A stretch of 64,000 nt of DNA from Varanus komodoensis (GCF_004798865.1 NW_025335268.1:69832028-69896027); one strand, 5' to 3'; positions 23,592-35,314 are shown, counted from the stretch's first letter. Numbers and translations: made by a program. The notes: generated by a model not told the origin, from the letters alone.

Positions 23592-23996
23592 CCATTCTAT
23601 GAGGAGAGACTGAGAGAACTGGGCATATTCAGCCTTGAGAAGAGGTGGGACATGATACCCCTGTATAAGTACCTCAAAGGCTGTCACAAAGAGGAAGGTC
23701 AAGATCTCTTCTTGCTGAGGCCAGAAGAAGACATGGAATAATCATGGAATAATCACTCCAAGTTCCGACAACCCAGATTCAGGCTGCATATCAGGAAAAG
23801 CTTCCTCGCTGCCAGAGCAAAACGACAGTGGGACCAGCTGCCTGGAGAGGTGGGGGGCTCTCCCACACTGGAGACACTCAAAAAGGAACTGGACAGCCCT
23901 CTGAGAGGGATGGTGCAACGTGGCGTCCTGCATCAGCAGGGGGTGGACCAGATGGCCTTCCTGGTCCCTTCCAGCTCTGCTGATCTATGATTCCTT
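23592..23996 (+). mobile_element. CR1 LINE 3' end, second subfamily
   Basis: CTATGAGGAGAGACTGAGAG encodes [16 protein letters not shown], then a [16 protein letters not shown]-like stretch, then LRKSFLAARAKRQWDQLP-type sequence in shifted frames. The UTR GGACCAGATGGCCTTCCTGG ends with CTGATCTATGATTCC. It differs from the GTCAGAAGGGG subfamily and is a separate lineage or age class. Confidence 0.85.
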
Positions 23997-25464
23997 GAAA
24001 ACACATCACATGCTCCTCTTCGTGTCCAGGATGGCAAACAGGACCCACTCACACTATCTGCAATGGAGTTTTTGTGCATCCCACTTCAGAACTGACCGCA
24101 TTCAGAGGACGTTTGGAATTAGGCCAAACCCTGGCAAGGTGGGTGCTGGTGGGGGAGCTAGGGGAATGCCAAATGGCCCAGGAAGCCAGTGAGGGCCTCT
24201 CCATGCCCAGCTGGAGTTTCTTTCACTTGGGGAAGGCTACCGTTTGCCCAAGCCCATTGCACGTCTCCCCACCCCTTTTCTTCATCTCTCGCACTCGTGC
24301 AGGCAGATCAGTTCCAGAAGAGAAGAAGGATGGATAGACTTGCAAAGATGTGGGATTTCATCCATCCATCCATCCATAAATGGAAAAAAGCCCTGGAAGT
24401 TCTGGCACTGAATGTTTAAACATGCTAGGCTGCCGCCTGATACTTGTATTGGAGTAAATGCCAGTGAAGTGAATGGAGATTACTTCTGAACAGACAAGAA
24501 CCAATTGAATGGGTGTTATACCACCACTGGAGGCTTGCCTGCTTGCCGTCAGTGAAATGAGCAATAAAAAGACACTAAAATAAAAATGATGAAAAACAGA
24601 TGCTGTCATGTTCTAGGCCTTAGGGACCAAGGAGCTGTAGGAGCAAGGTAGGAGTTACTGGCTTCTTCCAGAGATTCCTGTGTGCAGTTGGTTCCCGAAA
24701 GAGCTCCCTGCAGCCTTCCCAGCATCTCACTGCCTGCCTCCTCGGAAATGCATGTGGCATGAATGAGAATCTTGTGCATTCACTGGTGCCCCAGAGTGTA
24801 TAAGTGAAGCAGGTAAATGATGCATCCATCAAATCCTGGGGCACCAAGCATCAGCCCTGTGGCTCACATTTGTCCTGCTAGGGATCCCACTCTGCTTTCT
24901 GGGGTTTCACAGGAGGCTACCCCCTTTTCTTCTGGTCCCTCCTAAACAGCTGACGCTCCTTTCCTGAGGCTTAATTAATTAGTGGCAGTCATTTTTGCTT
25001 TAAGCAGGAAAATGTTGCCTGTCTGAATATTCTAGTCCTCTGCACCTCTGCCTTGGTCACAGAATGAAGTTTTGTATCCTACCATGCCATGCCCAGGCCC
25101 TGGGTTACCCACATGGGTCTGGAAAAGCTCTTGCCCGGTGGCCTGGAGAGCTGCCACCAATGCCAGAGTAAAAGGACCAGCAGTCTGGTTCATTTTAATG
25201 CTGATTCCAGTGCAAAGCAGTGTGAACTTACGGGAGTGCCCAGCACAAATGCAGCCCCCAAGGCCTTCTCCCAGATTTGATGCAGACCTTGAGCTAGAAG
25301 AGTTTTGACATTCCAGGTCTTGTCCGTGACTTTCTGTCATGCTGGTGGGTTCCATCACCTGCTCCTGGGGATCGAACCTGGAACCTCTTGGGAGCAAGCC
25401 ATCTGTTCCACCACTAACCTGTCAATTCGGTTGTCCCCATTTTGTGCAAAGCAGAACTGGCTAG
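23997..25464. other. Interval with no recognised gene
   Basis: No repeat or exon identified. A short TAAT-rich stretch at 24965-25010 (GCTTAATTAATTAGTGGCAG) is the only conserved-looking part. Confidence 0.4.
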
Positions 25465-25876
25465 ACAAAACCTAACGGCTTAACGGCTTGGGTCCTGGTT
25501 ACCTGAAGGAGCGCTTACATCCATATATGCCCGCCCGCCCCTTGAGATCTGCAGGAGAGGCCCTTCTCCAGGAACCCTCCGTGAAGGAAATTAGGAGGGT
25601 AAGTACTCGGAGGAGGCTTTCTCCGCGGTGGCACCCAATCTATGGAATGCGCTCCCCAGAGAGGTCCACCTGGCGCCGTCGTTATTTGTTTTTCGGCGCC
25701 AGGCCAAGACCTTTTGATTCAAACGTTATTTTAATTGTTAATATTATTTATTTATTTTTGGCCAGGTTGACTCAGATTATATTGTTTTTATATTGCGTTT
25801 ATTTATTATTGTGAGCCGCCCCGAGGCTTCAGTGAATGGGATGGCATAGAAGCCTCCTATATAAATAAATAAACAC
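25465..25876 (+). pseudogene. L2-type LINE C-terminal end and 3' UTR
   Basis: The frame 25488-25814 starts GPGYLKERLHPYMPARPLRS and continues to EALLQEPSVKEIRRVSTRRR. A frame change precedes the AVAPNLWNALPREVHLA part. The UTR has GAGCCGCCCCGAGGCTTCAG and the tail ATAAATAAATAAAC. 5'-truncated within KALNGLGP. Confidence 0.86.
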
Positions 25877-25924
25877 ACTGGGCCTCCTTCCCTATTGTAA
25901 GGCCTCTCTCTTTAAGTGTGCCGA

Positions 25925-26125
25925 CTTATTAACACTTCCAGGGAAGACAAATCCCCCAAAGCCTCCGCTAAAGTGCTGCTTTAAAGCCCGTCATCAAATG
26001 TCTGCACGTTTCTTATGATTAGAAGTGACAGGATTGTGCTCTCCAAATGGAGGTTTGCCAGTGGAGCCTGCCAGTCGCATTCAGAAGCAGCACTGAGGAA
26101 AATAATAATAATTAAACATGCATAC
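25925..26125. promoter_or_regulatory. Candidate conserved non-coding island C
   Basis: Unique block including TTTAAAGCCCGTCATCAAATG and AATAATAATAATTAAACATGC. No open frame or repeat. Composition-based call. Confidence 0.25.
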
Positions 26126-26509
26126 ACCCTCTAATGAAACTCTCTTCTCTTTGCAAGGTTCAGCCAGTTCAGTTTACAAAAATAATTCCAGGAGAACAAG
26201 GCCTGTCTGAAGTAGTAGAAAGCTGTTGAGCAGAAATGGATCACTTCTGCTTGCTTCTTGTGACCAAAGCTCTTCTTCCTCCATTCCGACTCTTTGGCTG
26301 TTCTGCCACATGGCTGAAGGACAGAGGCTTTGGTAGATGTGTTGAATCTCTCTGTTGCCATGATGGCCTGTTATAAGGTCAACGGGAGCTGAATGTTCAC
26401 AGAAAGCTGATAGTATAAAACCTGTCAGAATGTGGGGAGGAGAAAGCCATTCGTTTTCCTAAGGCTGAACTTTCAAACCACTATCTGAAATGGCATTTCA
26501 TCATCCTCT

Positions 26510-26630
26510 GGAATTCGCACGTCTCCAAATTTTGCAATGTGGTTGCATAAATGTGTGCACTAGGTAAAAACGCTTGTAAAAATGTGCGAGTTAAGAGAAA
26601 TGTACACAAAGATGCACATCAAAGCAAACT
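26510..26630. repeat. TGCA-rich unclassified repeat
   Basis: TTTTGCAATGTGGTTGCATAA, GTGTGCACTAGGTAAAAACG and GAGAAATGTACACAAAGATG resemble 11490-11560 (GTGCACACAGGGTAAAAATG, CAGAAATGCACG) in content and order. Confidence 0.4.
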
Positions 26631-26644
26631 GAAAGTTTGGAAGA

Positions 26645-27071
26645 GACTTAGGACCTGGTTACCTGAAGGAGTATCTCCTTCTGTACGTGGCTGTCCTTCC
26701 CTCAAGATCTGGGGCAGAGGCCCTTCTCCAGGAGCCCCCTTTGATGGAGATTAGAAGGGCGATTATCCAGAGAAGGGCCTTCTCTGTGGTGGTGCCCCAA
26801 TTGTGGAATATGCTCCCCAGAGAGGTTCGCCTGGCACTGTCACTTTATTCTTTTTGGTGCCAGGCTAAAACCTTTTTATTTTCCCAATATTTTAAGGTTT
26901 GGCTATCATTTTAATATGGGTTTTATTGTGGATTCGTTAAGAATTTCATTAGAATGCTGTTCTTTTTATCTTTGCCTTACTGTTAAATGGTCCTGAGACT
27001 ATGGTATGGGACAGTCTAAAAAACTGTTAAATAAATAAATATAAATAGACAGACAGACAGACAGACAGACG
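26645..27071 (+). pseudogene. L2-type LINE C-terminal end with (GACA)n tail
   Basis: The frame 26687-26914 encodes AEALLQEPPLMEIRRAIIQR and AFSVVVPQLWNMLPREVRLA, then FWCQAKTFLFSQYFK. The 3' UTR has the GGTCCTGAGACTATGGTATGG ending of the 15.4 kb subfamily. The tail changes from AAAT to GACA units at 27047-27070. Confidence 0.86.
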
Positions 27072-27261
27072 ACTGGAGAAATTCTCAAAGCTTGAGAATA
27101 TATTGCTGGAGAAAAATTAAGAAAAAACAAAACAGAGACCCCACACCTGCAATAAGTGTCTTTGAGATGCTTGAGATGCGACTTTCTTCTGCTCCAGTTG
27201 TCTTGGCCAATGGTCAGGGGTAAGGATCAGAGCCCCAAGGACTCTATCCCTGTAGCATTCA

Positions 27262-27410
27262 TGGACTTCTTCTTGTGCTCAGTCTTCCCTTAGACAGTGA
27301 GCTGAGTTGGATGTCCGAAAATGCTCACAGAATGGAGGCTATGCAACCAGCAACCAGCAGAAAGACCGTTGTGTGCAATGCAGAAGAGGAAAGGAGCGTG
27401 GTTCCTGGTC
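27262..27410 (+). repeat. Unclassified interspersed repeat, copy 2
   Basis: TTAGACAGTGAGCTGAGTTG, GAAAATGCTCACAGAATGG and TATGCAACCAGCAACCAGC occur in the same order as in copies at 3.8, 32.35 and 39.6 kb. Confidence 0.55.
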
Positions 27411-29530
27411 TTGTAATGGTCAGGAGCTCGCATCAGGAACTCAGCTTCACAGCTGTGGGAAAGGAGGTCAGAGTCCGGGCAGAAGAGCTCAGGGAATGTG
27501 ACAGATTCTGCCCCTCAGATGGATTCCTCACAGTTCACGGGTCAGAAGACATATTCCAACACATCTGGGGGACTCGGTTTGAGGAAGATTGGGACAGAGT
27601 CTTAGGAAACAGACATGGAAGCAACACTCACTGCAATTTCTGCTCTACGGAATCCATCAGAGGAGAGGCTGGAGGTGGATGAAAGAAAGCAGATGGGGAT
27701 CTGTTTTAATCTGAGGAGAAGGCTAGAAGTGCAAGCATGGATGGCTGCCAAGAACCAGCTAGAACCTCCTCTTCCTCTACCTGCATCCCCAGATTGGGGG
27801 CCCCAGAATTCCTCTCCCCCACCACAGTGCATCCTGAACAGACTGGAAGCGTGTCTCCAGAGGATGCAGAAATAAAGAAGGAAAACAAATGCAGAGCACG
27901 GCCCATAAATCACATGTGAACTCTACCCAATTAGTGGTGCCATAAATACTGTGGGAAGCACGAGTGGGCTAAGGAAGCATGACCTCGCAGCAACACTAAA
28001 CAAATTGTTCCTTTCTAAAGACCAAGTCAGAATTTATTGTCTCCTAGTAGCCCGTTGAGAAACATTCCATGCTTTTGGTACGTCACGTACAGCAAAGACC
28101 CCCACGTAAATGCCCTATGCCAAAAGTATTCTTCTATGATGGAAATGTCACAGAATCAAATGTTCATCCACTGCATGCATACGTTTGCCTAAATGTATAA
28201 TGCCACTGCATGCATATGTGTGACTCTATCTCCACTGGCATCAGGCAAGCTCAGCAACTATTTCCTATACAATCAAAGGAAGACCCTGGCTTGCTTCTGA
28301 GCCAATCTGAATTTTTTAACATCCTGCCTACCCCTGGGAGTTGCCTGACAATTCCCCCCTCATGTACTTCCCTTTCCTATGCATTTGTCAACCTTCCTCT
28401 CCACCTATTTTGAAACACTTAAACCCCCTTTTGATAAAAATTGGTGTGACCCAATGGCAGAAAGAATGCAGAGGAATACGTGGCCAGATGAATCATACTG
28501 AGCAGGAAAAGTAGGAGCCACCGTGGAGAAAGCCCTTCTCTATGGTATCCGCTCGGTAAACAGAGGGGATGAAGCTAAGCCATAATTGACTGATCTCAAA
28601 AGGCTGGGAAAAGGAAACATGGAGGAGATGCTCTCCTGAGATCATTCCTTCATGACTGAAATGTTTTTGTAACCATTCATGGGCAGATAATAAGCATCCA
28701 AACTGGCCGCTTTCTGAGTATTTCTTTGCTTTCCCCTAAAGAATGAGCAGACTTCTTTCCGTTTTCTTTCAGTCATTGAAAAGCATGAAAAGGATAGGAA
28801 GGAGGCAAAGGGGAGGGGGAACAAAAGCGAGGATGGAATTCATTTGAGGACATACAACTAAGAAGAGGAAATAAATGTTTCATGAGCCTTTCCTGGAGTA
28901 TCTTGTGTCGAGAAACTTAGGACAAGAGACAGTGTGCCTTACAACGCAAGTGGAAGGCTTGTATGTTTGATTGCATGAGAAAATTGGGCTGAGGGAGGCA
29001 TTCTCAATTCTGCTTATTTGCTTTTCCCTTTCTCTTCTGCTCCATGTTGCAAAACAAATCTCTTTCGTTGCTATAAAAGGTGAAAAAGTAGCGAGGAGAG
29101 TGCCAAAAGCCAAGACCATACAGAAATAAGCAAAGGAACGGGGATTATTTTACTGTCTCCCCATCGGGAGTTATCTCTCTCCATTCTATAGCATCTTTGT
29201 TGTCACTCCCCTCCTCGTGAGGTTATGCATAGAGTGGGCTTTGTCTCTCCGTCCAAAACTGTTATCGTGTTTCCTTTAAAATTTCACATCCAGTGAAAGG
29301 CAGGAGTGGTCAGTAGTGCCAGTCTCTGGATAGCTTGGATGAATTCATTAGTGAAATAGAACTGTGGGAACAAATTTTCTCGGTGACCCTCTAATGGTGT
29401 GTGTGTGGGGGGCGGGGGGAATCCTTTCCTTAAAATGAAGTGTAGGGAGGAAGGTACATTAAACATACTCTCTTTAAGGTACCACAATACCTTCTCTTGT
29501 TTTTGTAGCAAATCTTTAATTTTGTTGTAT
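27411..29530. other. Interval with no recognised gene
   Basis: No supported exon. The segment 28500-28640 (GAGCCACCGTGGAGAAAGCC) may be a highly decayed antisense L2 C-terminal piece. Frames at 27602-27913 on both strands have no domain. Confidence 0.4.
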
Positions 29531-29535
29531 ATTTG

Positions 29536-29766
29536 ATTTTGATTTGATTTGATTTATATCCTGCCTTTTTTCCTCAAAGGACTCAAGGTAGCTTGCATCA
29601 TTCTCCTCCTCCATCTTATCCCCACAACAACAACCCTGTGAGGTAGGTTGGGCTGAGAGTCTCTGACTGGCCCAAAGTCACCCAGTTGGCTCCATGGCCG
29701 AGCGGGGACTAGAACCCAGATCATCTGAGTCCCAGTCCCATGCTCTTAACCACTACACCATGGCTG
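29536..29766 (-). mobile_element. tRNA-derived SINE, copy 4
   Basis: TTTATATCCTGCCTTTTTTCC, AACAACAACCCTGTGAGG, GGCCCAAAGTCACCCAG, CGAGCGGGGACTAGAACCC (B box region) and CATGCTCTTAACCACTACACC (A box region). Nearly full length. It sits directly against an L2-type tail on its right. Confidence 0.87.
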
Positions 29767-29871
29767 AATGTATTATATTTTTAATTTTATGTTGTGAGCT
29801 GCCCCGAGGCTTTGGCGAATGGGGCGGCATAGAAATGTTTTGAATAAAATAAAAAATAAAATAAAATAAAA
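29767..29871 (+). mobile_element. L2-type LINE 3' tail
   Basis: GTGAGCTGCCCCGAGGCTTT, GGCGAATGGGGCGGCATAG and an (AAAAT)n-like tail. Only the last 100 bp are left of the SINE-free side. Whether the SINE entered this L2 copy is unclear. Confidence 0.8.
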
Positions 29872-30414
29872 TTCGCATTGTAATCTGATGAGATGAGTGA
29901 GCTAATACTGTGTCGAGAACAAAAATGGACCCTTTTCCCTGTTTGCATTCGATTGGATTGAAAAATAACTGAGGGCATTTGGTAGAAATGCAGAATTCTC
30001 ATGCTTATCTTACTGATGGGGTGGCCAAGGGTTGTGTGTGAGGGGCTTGCATTGTCCGTGAGCCTGCAGCTTTTCTGGATTCCTGAATTTCAGTAAAACC
30101 CAAGGGAAGGGAAGACAAGCCGTCCTGCCGTGCAGGATCCAAAGGGCAAGCAGCCAGGAAGGCTGCAGAAATGATGGAGACCATGAGGAACAGAAAGAAG
30201 GGGCACGCATATCCATCTCGGGCAACTTGCAACGATGACGTATGTCCAGACACACACCCAGATTGGTGGCAATGCCAGAAAACAAGAACCAGACAGAAAT
30301 CCTCAAGAAAAAGGAAGGGGACTCTCCTGCAAGTGGATCGTAAACTCTGTCCAGTCTGTGTTTCCTGGATGGTCAGGAGGGCTCCACACCATCGTCTGCT
30401 CATTGGCAGAACTG

Positions 30415-30455
30415 AATTTTGTGCAAATGTGTTTGCACGCAAATTTGCACATTGA
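30415..30455. repeat. Small inverted repeat
   Basis: GTGCAAAT at 30421-30428 and ATTTGCAC at 30443-30450 are exact inverted copies around GTGTTTGCACGCAA. Confidence 0.6.
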
Positions 30456-30534
30456 CAAACAATGGGAAAAGCCTCCTCATTCCCCGTGCCTATAGGGGAA
30501 ATGGACACCCTTGAATTTTTTTTTAACTTTCCAT

Positions 30535-30720
30535 ATATTTTTGACTTTAATTTGCATTATTAATCATTCTGGATAGTTATTAATTATTCCATAAAATGAT
30601 CTGTAATCTTTATTTTGACAAGCAAAGAGAAGGAGCAGGAGGAGAAGGAGGTGTTTAAGGATCATATTTTGTCATAAAAATGACCCCTTATAGCCAACAG
30701 ATTTTCTGTTGAGCTTGGTG
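30535..30720. promoter_or_regulatory. Candidate conserved non-coding island D
   Basis: Unique block with TTTGCATTATTAATCATTC and AGTTATTAATTATTCC, followed by a purine stretch and GACCCCTTATAGCC. No open frame. Confidence 0.3.
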
Positions 30721-30822
30721 GCAGGACTGCCCCTCTGGAATTCCCAGCCTAAGAAGGTCCCATGAAGCCTGTTTCTTTCAGCTTTACAAAGTTAATGAAA
30801 ACTTACTTTCAGACACATTCCC

Positions 30823-30875
30823 TCCTTCCTTCCTTCCTTCCTTCCTTCCTTCCTTCCTTCCTTCCTTCCTTCCTT
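30823..30875. repeat. (CCTT)n microsatellite
   Basis: Twelve or so uninterrupted CCTT units. It adjoins the 3' end of the older SINE that follows. Confidence 0.95.
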
Positions 30876-31318
30876 ATCTTTTGATCCCACCATAAGAAAC
30901 TCAAGGCAGCTTACATAATTCTTCTCCCATTTTTTTTCCAATTTATATCCTGCCTTTTTCCTACAAAGGGCTCAAGGCAGCTTACATCATCTCTCCTCCT
31001 CCATCTTATCCCCACAACAACAACCCTGTGAGGTAGGTTGGGCTGAGAGTCTGTGACTGGCCCAACGCCACCCAGTGGGCTCCATGGCCGAGCGGGGACT
31101 TGAACCCAGATCGCCCGAGTCCCAGTCCCGCGCTCTTAACCACTGCACCACCCTGGCACCAATTTTCCATTTTACGTGTGCAACAACCCACAGGGTCAAG
31201 TTAGGCTGACAGCCAACGACTGGCACAAAGCAACCCAGTGAGCTTCATGACTGAAGGGGAATTAGAATCAGGTCTTACGCGTCCCAGCCTAACACCTAAC
31301 CTCTATACCCCAGCAGCT
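30876..31318 (-). mobile_element. tRNA-derived SINE, older outer copy, split by a younger SINE
   Basis: The left piece 30876-30933 (ATCCCACCATAAGAAACTC, AAGGCAGCTTACATAATTC, CTCCCATTTT) and right piece 31167-31318 (CCATTTTACGTGTGC, AACAACCCACAGGG, TAACACCTAACCTCTATACC) join into one diverged SINE of the same family. The break lies exactly around the younger copy at 30934-31166. Confidence 0.8.
30934..31166 (-). mobile_element. tRNA-derived SINE, young inner copy
   Basis: Best preserved copy in the window. On the minus strand: head with GGTGCAGTGGTTAAGAGCGC (A box), GATCTGGGTTCAAGTCCCC (B box), CCATGGAGCCCACTGGGTG, GGCCAGTCACAGACTCTCAG, CCTCACAGGGTTGTTGTTG, and tail end AGGCAGGATATAAATTGG plus a T/A run. 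CCATTTT is present on both sides (30927-30933 and 31167-31173), a likely target-site duplication. Transcription would use the internal Pol III promoter. Confidence 0.9.
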
Positions 31319-31424
31319 CTCCAGCCTGTTCTCTCGGTCTTGTTTCCCAAATATCCTTAGAGCATGCACTAATCAGGCATACACTCACCCTCTAAACTCA
31401 GAGGACTGATGTTCTGAATCCCTC

Positions 31425-31935
31425 CCCAGCTGTGACAATGGACTGGATGAGGGCTAATACACTGGAGCTCAACCCAGAGAAGACTGAGATGCTGTTCGTA
31501 GGTGATTTCTTTGACTGGATGGATGGAGTTTGGCCTGTTCTAGGTGGGGGTGCACTTTCCCTGAAGGAGGAGGTTCGTTGCAGAGTTCTCTATGATCCAT
31601 TGTTCTCCTTGGAGGCTATGGTGGCCTCAGGGGCACAGAGTGTCTTCTAGCAGCTTTGACTGGTGGTCCTACCTGGACAGTGTCCCTCTCTGGACAGAGA
31701 CAGCCTGAGTTCAGTAATCTGCACTCTGGGGAACTCTAAACTAGATTACTGCAATGCACTCTATGTGGGGCTGCCCCTGCATGTCCTTCAGAAGCTGTAG
31801 CTGGGGCAGAGCGCAGCATCCAGAGAAACGATCAAGACGTGCCGATCCAAACACACCAGACCTATTCCGGCCCACTTGCCCTGGCTGCCTCTCCACTTCC
31901 AGGCCCAGCTGGGTCCAATCCTTTGGTTGCATTTA
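31425..31935 (+). pseudogene. L2-type LINE reverse-transcriptase C-terminal region
   Basis: The frame 31432-31650 starts MTMDWMRANTLELNPEKTEM, the motif that follows the catalytic box in L2/CR1-group RTs (thumb region, WM..N.LKLNP.KTE). Further on come CACTTTCCCTGAAGGAGGAG, GTTCTCCTTGGAGGCTATGG, then CTAGATTACTGCAATGCACTC (LDYCNALYVGLPL). Frames shift several times. The only copy here reaching this far 5'; it lacks the 3' UTR. Confidence 0.8.
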
Positions 31936-32329
31936 CTTGCAACAGGTTGCCTTCACTGCTTTCTGTTCCCGGCAACAGTCATTTCCCCTTTGTTCCATTG
32001 CTTCGAAAGTTATCCAGGCTAATCAGGGATCACTTACTGGATCAGGTGACATCACAACACTATGTAGCCAAACTGATTTAGCTAGTTGCTGATGTCGCTA
32101 AGAGCAGTCCTTCCTACTTGGGTTGCACTAGTGAACCTAGCCACTTAGAGTTATCGCTAAGAATTAGTTTCTCAATTCCTTGCCATGGATATATCCAAAT
32201 ATCACTGAAAAAGGGAGGTTTATTATCTCATGTAGCTTTCCTGTTTCAGCATGGAAGTAGTGAAAGCTCTTTTATTGGCTGTCATTTGCATTAGGGTTCT
32301 GTCAATCTGATGTGGAATCTCACTCTCTT
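31936..32329. other. Interval with no recognised gene
   Basis: Unremarkable sequence after the L2 piece; no motif seen. Confidence 0.4.
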
Positions 32330-32480
32330 CAGCTTGGGGACTTCTTATGTGCCACCTTGTCTTAGAAAGTGAGCTGAGCTGGAAGGGAGCCTGTAAATGG
32401 TGGAAAAATCCTGGATGCACAACCAGTAACTTTCTTCTGGGCCATGTGCAGAAAAGATATTGCAAAGCACACAAGCAGAA
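32330..32480 (+). repeat. Unclassified interspersed repeat, copy 3
   Basis: TTAGAAAGTGAGCTGAGCTG, then GGATGCACAACCAGTAAC, then TTTCTTCTGGGCCATGTGC. Order and spacing match copy 4 (minus strand, 39.6 kb). Confidence 0.55.
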
Positions 32481-33289
32481 GCAAGACACCACTTGTGCAG
32501 CACTTGTTCCTGAGGAAAACTACACAAATGCTCAGCATGCTACCTGGAAAGTCAGACTCACAGGCCAAAACATCAGTCTAGATCCTAGGGCTCCAAGTCC
32601 AGGGAATCTGTAGGATTCCTACCCTGTAAATGGATTCCACACTCCTTCCTAAATCACATTTGATTTAGTGTTTTGCAGGCATCATATTAATAAATGCTTA
32701 TATGTTTGCATGCATATGTTTTATGATATATCTGTAATGTTTTAATCTTTGCAAACCCCCAACAGAGAGTCGGCTGTTGGGTGTTACAGAAATGTAATTC
32801 ATGATGATGTGATAATTTCTTGGTGATTTCTTAGATCACTGCAGCTGTGCAAGTAAACCAGCGAGCTTCACTCTCAGGAACTGCCACCAAAGTTGATCTG
32901 AATCAGGACTGGCCCTTCCCTGAGGAGGGTGAGTCCCCCACCTTGGGCGGCAGTTCCCGAAGGGCAGTGAATTCCACTGCAGGGAGAAATGGTCTCCTTG
33001 TCTGACTTGCCAGGAGGAAACTCTGCAAAGTGGTCAGCAAAGCACACTGGGGCACCATCCACCAGATGTTGAGGAGCAGTTGAGAGGCCATTCTGAGTAG
33101 AGTTGGCACCGACTGTATCAGAATCCCTCCCTCCAAGCATTCTTGGGCTTGCTCTTGTGCTTAGTCACATCTTCCAAAGAAAGCAATAAGCAACGAAAGC
33201 ATATCCTTAGCAGTTCCGTTCTCACAACAAGCCTGTATGTTGAGTCTCCAGGAGACAAGCTTTGTTTGAAGACTACCTGATCTACTTCA
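32481..33289. other. Interval with no recognised gene
   Basis: No domain in the short frames at 32874-33140. No named repeat. Confidence 0.4.
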
Positions 33290-33484
33290 TTATTTTATTT
33301 TTTTATTATTATTTTATTAAAACATTTCTATGCCGCCCCATTCGCCGAAGCCTCGGGGCAGCTCACAACATAAATTAAAATAAAATACATACAACAAATT
33401 AACAATATAAAATAAGTCGCCCTGGCCAGATAAAATAAGCAAATAACATTAACAATTAAAATGACGTTTAAATAAAAAAGTCTA
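33290..33484 (-). mobile_element. L2-type LINE 3' end
   Basis: Antisense tail, TATGCCGCCCCATTCGCCGA, AGCCTCGGGGCAGCTCAC and UTR through TAAATAAAAAAGTCT. 5'-truncated just inside the coding end. Confidence 0.85.
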
Positions 33485-34408
33485 TGCATTGCCCCTTTGT
33501 CTCTCACAACCACTCCTAGAGCTCTTCAGTTGTCCTGCTTGAACAGAGTATCTAACTGCCTTCCATTGTTTTTAATCATAAGGGTCACAGAATAGGCTCG
33601 TGTGTAACTATTCCTATGAGCTTGGTAAGAGAATCCACTCACTACATCAGGTTCAAGTCATGGTCAACTGAATGCCGTGCCACCTTCTAGCCTTGTTCCC
33701 AGAACATTGATTAGGTGACTTCTGTTTTGACTGAGTGAGATTGAATGGGACATCTGGATCATTCATGGGGAGGTCACAAGTATTCGGTCAACTGAAACAT
33801 GAGCCCTTCCTTTTTATCTAAATGGAATTAATACTAATTTATACTTTTTGTTTTTGCTTTGGTCTTCACTGAAATGTGGCATGCAGTTCATTGGGCAATA
33901 TGACCCACTGGCATCTGTTCTAAGAATGGTTCCATTTTAGAGTTGGGGGATTGGCCAGGTGTCCTCTGGGAGTTCCTCTCTCTGGCATTGGCATCCCCTC
34001 CACCTGTGGGTTTAGCTGCTGATGGCAGCAGCCGGGCAATTGGGCCAGGAGACAACCACTGTTCAGATGTCTCACATTGACCTAAAGCATTCTGTGACCT
34101 TGTGAGAAATTGAAATGGTGCCTGACCCCCAGACCCAGCTCTCCAATACTGATCGGAGCATGGACAAGAAATAGGAAAGGCGAGGCAGCCAGATCCTGGT
34201 ATGTTCTGCCAGGGAGTTTTGGCCCTACCAAGAGTCTGGGGATACTGTCATGCCCTGTTAAGGAGCTGTCTTTGAAGAATGAAATGGGACGTTGGAGAAT
34301 ATTTGCATGTTGAATAGCAGCTGTGCTGTGATTAGCTGTAAGGACAGTAAACATGGGGATATTAGCATGCAATAGTTTGATATGGATGGCCTGAAGTTTG
34401 AAGGCAAG
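33485..34408. other. Interval with no recognised gene
   Basis: Unique sequence; nothing supported. Confidence 0.4.
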
Positions 34409-34613
34409 AACTCCCTGGAGAAGACAACCATGCTAAGGTCAAAGAGAAAAAGAAAAAGAAGAGCAAGTAAGAGATGGATGGACTCCATCAAGGAGGCCAA
34501 GTCTGGAAGTTAGAACAGCTAAGCCTGGGTGTCCCAGATAGGACGTTTTGGAGGGCTTCCGTTCATAGCGTCACCATAAGTCAGAGACAATAGTTTGACA
34601 TAAACAATAATGT
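34409..34613 (+). mobile_element. RTE-like LINE C-terminus and 3' end
   Basis: CTCCCTGGAGAAGACAACC (DSLEKTTML), a basic stretch, AGATGGATGGACTCCATC (RWMDSIKEA), GACGTTTTGGAGGGC, CGTCACCATAAGTCAGAG and an AACAATAA tail. It matches the 11.18 kb copy module for module. Frames are broken. Confidence 0.7.
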
Positions 34614-35118
34614 GCAGAAGGGAAATTGGCTGTGAGCTGTGAATTCTCCAGTTCATGTTTAAGTTCAGTGAAGAACTCCTTGCATAATTTTCTACAAGGG
34701 TGATTTTGGCCTGCCCTGAAGACCTGTTGTAAATCTCCTTCCATAACTTTCTGTTGAACCCTGACACCCTCTCCCATGTCTGCCACCCACTTATGGTGGA
34801 TGGCATTTTCTGCTGTGGCTCCCGGAACATGGAGCACTCTCCCAGGGGAAGGCCACCTGGCCACACCTGTCCTTATTCTGGGGTGAACAGTTACATTTTT
34901 TTCCTCTCCCAACAGACATTTTTGGAGGTAGCCTTTCAAACAGGAGAACTGACTACTATTGCATTTCCTCCCTTTCTAATTAGCGATTTTTGGACAACTT
35001 TAGATTAGCTTTGTATGTTATTTAATTCGGATCATTAATTTACTTTATTCTATTTTATTTGAACTCTTTTTATTAAGTTTTTTTAAGCTACCAATTCAAA
35101 GCGAAGTGATGAAAATGA

Positions 35119-35226
35119 AGGAGAAGAGACAGAGAACAGAGAAAAGGAGGAGAAGGGACAGAGAACAGAGAGAACGAGAAGGAGAAGGAGAAGGAAGAGA
35201 CAGAGAACAGAGAGAAGGAGAAGGAT
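35119..35226. repeat. Purine-rich degenerate minisatellite
   Basis: Units of the type GACAGAGAACAGAGAGAAGG repeat about four times with GGAGAA interruptions. One strand is almost all purine. Confidence 0.8.
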
Positions 35227-35314
35227 AGATTTCAGCTGACAGCAGGGGAACAGATTTTGGTGATGGATTAGAACTGTCCTAATGGTACGGAAGGTTTGAC
35301 AGACTGCTTCTGTA

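Noticed and set aside
30934-31166. Possible tRNA gene, because of good A and B boxes
   Set aside because: It is the head of a multi-copy SINE; the cloverleaf is not closed and the sequence continues into the SINE core.
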